Origin: Pseudarthrobacter sp. BIM B-2242 | GTDB taxonomy: Bacteria > Actinomycetota > Actinomycetes > Actinomycetales > Micrococcaceae | Direction: 5' to 3' | Length of the DNA: 64,000 nt | Assembly (NCBI RefSeq): GCF_014764445.1 | Contig: NZ_CP061721.1 | Location: forward strand, 2,976,001 to 3,040,000 | Shown here: positions 60,678 to 64,000 of the stretch, piece after piece | How positions within the stretch are numbered: the stretch's first letter is position 1 | How the letters are laid out: each line of letters starts with the position of its first letter | The notes under the pieces: model-generated | What the model was told of the DNA's origin: nothing | Seen by the model: only the letters and a program-made list of their open reading frames with translations | The model's database searches: none | Program-made: the position numbers and the translations under genes

Positions 60678-61055
60678 TTACTTGAGGGTAACGGTAGCGC
60701 CGGCAGCCTCGAGCTGCTCCTTTGCCTTTTCGGCAGCTTCCTTGGTGACGCCTTCGAGAACAGCCTTCGGAGCGCTGTCAACAACGTCCTTAGCTTCCTT
60801 CAGACCCAGGGAAGTGATGGCGCGAACTTCCTTGATCACTGCGATCTTCTTTTCGCCAGCTGATTCGAGAACGACGTCGAATTCGGTCTTCTCTTCAGCT
60901 TCTTCAGCGGCGCCGCCACCGGCGGGGCCGGCAACAGCAACAGCAGCTGCAGTTACTTCGAAGGTCTCTTCGAAGAGCTTGACGAACTCGGAGAGCTCGA
61001 TGATGGTCAGTTCCTTGAAAGCTTCAATGAGCTCTTCGTTGGTGAGCTTCGCCAT
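60678..61055 (-). CDS. rplL: 50S ribosomal protein L7/L12
   Basis: 125 residues: an N-terminal dimerisation helix ([27 protein letters not shown]), an Ala/Gly hinge, and the C-terminal domain [39 protein letters not shown]. It forms the ribosomal stalk that recruits translation GTPases. 80 nt after rplJ. Confidence 0.99.
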   Translation of the reverse strand: MAKLTNEELIEAFKELTIIELSEFVKLFEETFEVTAAAVAVAGPAGGGAAEEAEEKTEFDVVLESAGEKKIAVIKEVRAITSLGLKEAKDVVDSAPKAVLEGVTKEAAEKAKEQLEAAGATVTLK

Positions 61056-61135
61056 GGTGTGGCGTCCTTCCTATAGGTGGTGCTTGGCGGCCTGGGCCGT
61101 TGCCTTCGCACCGGAGTCTGGTGGGTAAAGAGAAA

Positions 61136-61735
61136 CTAGTTCTCTTCGGCAGCGGGTGCTTCGGCGGGAGCCTCTGCAGCTGCTTCGGGGGCTTCTTCAG
61201 CTGCAGGAGCTTCTTCAGCGGCGGGAGCCTCGGCAGCTGCCGGTGCACCGTTCTCTTCTTCAAGCTTGAGGCGCAGTGCGTCAATGGTGCGTGCAGCGGC
61301 GGCAGCAGGAGCCTTGAGGATGCCTGCAACCTTGGCGAGCTGCAGCTCGCGGGACTCGAGTGCTGCCAGGGCAACAACTTCGCTCGCGTTCAGTGCCTTG
61401 CCCTCGAAGTAACCGGTCTTGATAACCAGCTGCTTGTTGGCCTTGGCAAAATCCGTCAGGCTCTTGGCAGCGGCAACTGCGTCACCCTTGATGAACGCGA
61501 TTGCAGTGGGGCCGGAGAGCTGGTCGTTGAATGCTTCAACGCCGGCTTCCTTGGCTGCAATGGCGGTCAGGGTGTTCTTGACGACCGAGAACTTGGTGTC
61601 CTGGCCGAGAGAAACACGCAGCTGCTTGAGCTGTGCAACGGTGAGCCCACGGTATTCGGTCAGGACAGCGGCGTTCGATTCCTTGAAATCGTTAGTGATC
61701 TCAGCTACTGCTGAAACCTTTGTAGGCGTTGCCAT
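61136..61735 (-). CDS. rplJ: 50S ribosomal protein L10 with Ala/Glu C-terminal tail
   Basis: 199 residues from the ATG at 61735 (MATPTKVSAVAEITNDF), with GGAAGGAGG upstream; the longer frame is not family-like. The L10 core (AAVLTEYRGLTVAQLKQLR, FSVVKNTLTAIAAKEAG) is normal. The last 35 or so residues are Ala/Glu/Pro repeats where the L7/L12-binding helix ends. It is the stalk base protein and a known autoregulator in other bacteria. Confidence 0.97.
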   Translation of the reverse strand: MATPTKVSAVAEITNDFKESNAAVLTEYRGLTVAQLKQLRVSLGQDTKFSVVKNTLTAIAAKEAGVEAFNDQLSGPTAIAFIKGDAVAAAKSLTDFAKANKQLVIKTGYFEGKALNASEVVALAALESRELQLAKVAGILKAPAAAAARTIDALRLKLEEENGAPAAAEAPAAEEAPAAEEAPEAAAEAPAEAPAAEEN

Positions 61736-61795
61736 AACCCTCCTTCCGGGGATAGTGCCGGTATGCGACGGTCCCCGCTCAGGTGAGCTAAAACT

Positions 61796-61824
61796 AAAAA
61801 ACGCCCCGCGCAGATGCACGGGGC
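61796..61824 (-). terminator. Intrinsic terminator in the rplJ-rplL leader (candidate attenuator)
   Basis: On the minus strand GCCCCGTGC, loop ATCT, GCGCGGGGC, then GTTTTTT: a 9-bp stem with T6, 61 nt before the rplJ ATG. There is no gene between it and the upstream GNAT stop (62033), so it acts either as an attenuator of rplJL or as the GNAT terminator. Confidence 0.75.
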
Positions 61825-62032
61825 TTGGCTCAACATGGCTTATGCCGTGGAGCGTTGCTTCGTTCACCTGCGCCGGCCGCCCTATGTTCAGGGTCCTTCG
61901 TCCAGAAAAACACTTGGTCTCCCGAGCGCAACTGCAGAGTTGAGCTGAGTTCAGGAGAGTGGATTTCCAACAACCGACGGTCTTTGGTAGTTCAAGCGTA
62001 CGGGACGCCCTGCCCGTCCGCCAAATTGGCCC

Positions 62033-63181
62033 TCAGCTCTTGCTGGTTCCAAGGTACGGGAGTTCCTTTTCCCAGATGCCTGTCACACCGGCCGTGGTGA
62101 AGCCCAGCTGCTGGTTGACGGTCAGCAGGTACCTGTTTTCCGGCGCGTTCCAGGTGTAGATCACGCGGGCATCGGGGAACTGCTCGGTAAGCCGTTCCAT
62201 GTTTGCCACTTTGATCAGCAGGCCAAGCTTGTTACCGCGGTGCTCCTGCAGGACCAACGTGTCATCCTGGAAAACCACATCCGGCCGATGGGCAAGCACA
62301 CTGATGGTGGTCAGGCCAACCAGCGTTCCGGACGCCAGATGCTCGACGGCGGTGACCACCGTCCGCCTCCCCTGCGCAATGGTGACCTCCTCCGCTTCAC
62401 GGAGGATCCGGCCGTCGAACACCATATCCGGCTCAACCGGAGGTTCCAGGGAAGGGTCGACGACGGCGCCCGCCTGGTTTTCGAGCGTAGCCACCGCTTC
62501 CAGCCACTCGTCCGGGCAGCGGTCCGTCCAGTGGTGCAGCCGGTAGCGGCCGTTATTGGCCTCGTCCGCTTCCGCCTGCAGCTCAGCCACCAGCTTCGTA
62601 TCCAACGGCAGCGCACATGAACTGAACTGCTCGATGTGCTGGAGCGTGTAACCGGATTTACGGGCGAACTCGACTTCCGGGCTTTCCAGCGGCACAAACC
62701 CCTGCCCGGAGCCGGGAACCAGCTGCGCCCTCTCGAACTCGTGCAGCGATGCGCCGGGATGGTTGGTGTCCACCAGGATCTGGGTGCGGCCTTCATTGCG
62801 GACCAGGTGTTCAGCGGCCAGCAAAAGCTTGCGGCCCACCCCCTGCCGCTGAATTTCGGGCAGGATATCCAGGGTGAACTCGGCCAGGTCCAGGTTGTCC
62901 GTCAGCGGAAGGGCGATGTCCACGGTGCCCACGATCTGTCCGCCCACCTTGGCCACGAGGATAATCTGCCGTTCATAAGGGTCCGCGAGTTCGAGGAGCT
63001 TTTCCAGCGGCGTATAGGCGAGGTCATCGCTGCCCCACGTCTGCATCCTGACCTTGCGGCCCACTTCCACCGCGGCCAGGAAGTCCGCCGCGTCCGGCGC
63101 GTCGAGGGAGTCCGGAATCCACAGCTGCTCGATCCGCACGTCTTTAGCCCTCAGGGGCATCATCCCAGCCGTTTCTGCCAT
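62033..63181 (-). CDS. GNAT-family N-acetyltransferase, double-domain
   Basis: 382 residues with two GNAT-like halves. The first (about 15-170) has LDILPEIQRQGVGRKLLLAAEHLV as acetyl-CoA motif A. The second (about 200-380) has QDDTLVLQEHRGNKLGLLIKVANM and ends VTGIWEKELPYL. Substrate unknown. It overlaps the upstream GNAT gene by 22 nt if it starts at 63181; the ATG at 63163 gives an ATGA-type overlap instead. Both GNATs share the C-terminal layout (HRGxKLGLLIKxAN), so they are probably paralogues. Confidence 0.85.
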   Translation of the reverse strand: MAETAGMMPLRAKDVRIEQLWIPDSLDAPDAADFLAAVEVGRKVRMQTWGSDDLAYTPLEKLLELADPYERQIILVAKVGGQIVGTVDIALPLTDNLDLAEFTLDILPEIQRQGVGRKLLLAAEHLVRNEGRTQILVDTNHPGASLHEFERAQLVPGSGQGFVPLESPEVEFARKSGYTLQHIEQFSSCALPLDTKLVAELQAEADEANNGRYRLHHWTDRCPDEWLEAVATLENQAGAVVDPSLEPPVEPDMVFDGRILREAEEVTIAQGRRTVVTAVEHLASGTLVGLTTISVLAHRPDVVFQDDTLVLQEHRGNKLGLLIKVANMERLTEQFPDARVIYTWNAPENRYLLTVNQQLGFTTAGVTGIWEKELPYLGTSKS

Positions 63182-64000
63182 TCACCCTCATAACCAGCAG
63201 GCTTGAAACCAAGCGTTATATTGATCGCCAGCATATGCTCGTTTTCCACAGCATTCCACGTCAGGACCGAGCGCGCCGCCGGCCAGCGGTCCTGGGCGGC
63301 CCGCAGGTTCGCAGCTTTGATCAACAGGCCCAGTTTCCTTCCCCGGTGCTCCGCGGACACCAGGGTGTCCTGCTGCGTGATGCTGGCAGGAACGCCTGCC
63401 CGCCAGTTCAGGACCGTGTAGGCAACGAGCTCGCCGGATTCTTTATGCATGGCAGCTGCGACTTGGATCTGCACCCCGCCCCGGCTGTTCGACCGCTCCT
63501 CATACCGCACCCTGTCCGGGTCCCAGTCTTCGGCCTCCCAGCCGAGCCCGGCCGTGGGCACATCGGTGCTCATCCGGTTTCTGAGGACCGCGTATTGGGC
63601 CACGAGTTCGTCCGGGCACACGTCTCCCCAAGTTTTCAGCACGTAGCCGTCCGCCCGCAGGGAAGCCACTGCTGTGAGTTCTTCCAGGCGCTCCGGCGGG
63701 ACCGGAAGCGCGAGGCGGCTGGCCCGCTCCACCTGCTCCAGGTCATAGCCTCCTGCGACGGCAAAGGCGATGGTGGGGTCATCAAGCGGGAGTCCGCCTG
63801 CCCCGGATTTGGCCGGCAGAAGCCGTTCTGCCATGTCCACTGCTTCCGCCGGCAGCTCACAGTAGCCATCCAGCGACGTCCTGCCCCTGGCGACGGCCAC
63901 GGCTTCCGCATACTCCAGCAGCCGGCGTCCCCGGCCCCGCCGCCGGAAGCCGGGCGCCACCAGAACGTTGATTCCGGCGGTGGCAGTGTTTTCCCGAAGG
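63160..64000 (-). CDS. GNAT-family N-acetyltransferase, cut by the window end
   Basis: The coding frame continues to the window edge: the edge codons read NTATAGINVLVAPGFRRRGRGRRLL, a GNAT acetyl-CoA motif, so the true start lies beyond 64000. At least 280 residues are visible. The C-terminal half contains SAEHRGRKLGLLIKAANLRA and ends LGFKPAGYEGEWQKRLG, parallel to the downstream gene. The two genes overlap and look like a tandem duplication. Substrate unknown. Confidence 0.83.
   Translation of the reverse strand, partial: LRENTATAGINVLVAPGFRRRGRGRRLLEYAEAVAVARGRTSLDGYCELPAEAVDMAERLLPAKSGAGGLPLDDPTIAFAVAGGYDLEQVERASRLALPVPPERLEELTAVASLRADGYVLKTWGDVCPDELVAQYAVLRNRMSTDVPTAGLGWEAEDWDPDRVRYEERSNSRGGVQIQVAAAMHKESGELVAYTVLNWRAGVPASITQQDTLVSAEHRGRKLGLLIKAANLRAAQDRWPAARSVLTWNAVENEHMLAINITLGFKPAGYEGEWQKRLG

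Overview
The window is high-GC actinobacterial DNA. Gene order and protein types fit Micrococcaceae (Arthrobacter/Pseudarthrobacter-like). Examples are rplJL, rpoBC and rpsL-rpsG-fusA-tuf as separate blocks of one ribosomal supercluster, ribosomal proteins with long Ala/Glu tails, Tat-lipoprotein signals, and ABC sugar importers without their own ATPase. The genus is inferred, not proven.

Layout: 1-2.4 kb (+) carries coaA, a VanY-type D,D-carboxypeptidase and mscL. 2.5-5 kb (-) carries rplM-rpsI and glmM. 5.3-14.8 kb (+) is a complete Tad/Flp pilus locus: prepilin peptidase tadV, then flp, tadE, tadG-like, cpaB, tadZ, tadA, tadB and tadC. An ISL3-family insertion sequence (5950-7443) with clear inverted repeats and a perfect 8-bp target duplication has landed in the last codons of tadV and separates it from flp. 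15.1-16.6 kb holds a histidine-less Hpt-like protein and a convergent OmpR-type response regulator with a repetitive linker. 16.7-20.9 kb (-) is infA-rpmJ-rpsM-rpsK-rpoA-rplQ followed by truA. 21-25.6 kb holds a P1 peptidase (-) and a carbohydrate/glycerol-phosphate-type ABC importer (+). 25.7-38.9 kb (-) is the S10 and spc ribosomal clusters (rpsJ to rplO) with secY-adk-map. 39.3-45.3 kb holds a GH1 beta-glucosidase (+), an unlisted 41-residue membrane protein and a 1473-residue multi-spanning membrane protein (both -). 45.5-50 kb (-) is rpsL-rpsG-fusA-tuf. 50.4-57.9 kb (-) is rpoBC. 58.2-60.5 kb holds a lipoprotein (-), a thiolase and a YbaK-type deacylase (both +). 60.7-61.7 kb (-) is rplJ-rplL with a strong intrinsic terminator in its leader. 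62-64 kb (-) holds two overlapping GNAT acetyltransferases, the last running off the window.

Most minus-strand genes build the ribosome, RNA polymerase core, translation factors and Sec translocon. The pilus island interrupts this housekeeping block. The observations I rate highest are: a short element (TCATATAGCGG in mRNA sense) found upstream of rpoA and twice upstream of rpoBC; the exact reconstruction of the IS insertion and its effect on the TadV C-terminus; two families of palindromic intergenic repeats; the rplJ leader attenuator; and the degenerate Hpt next to the unusual response regulator.
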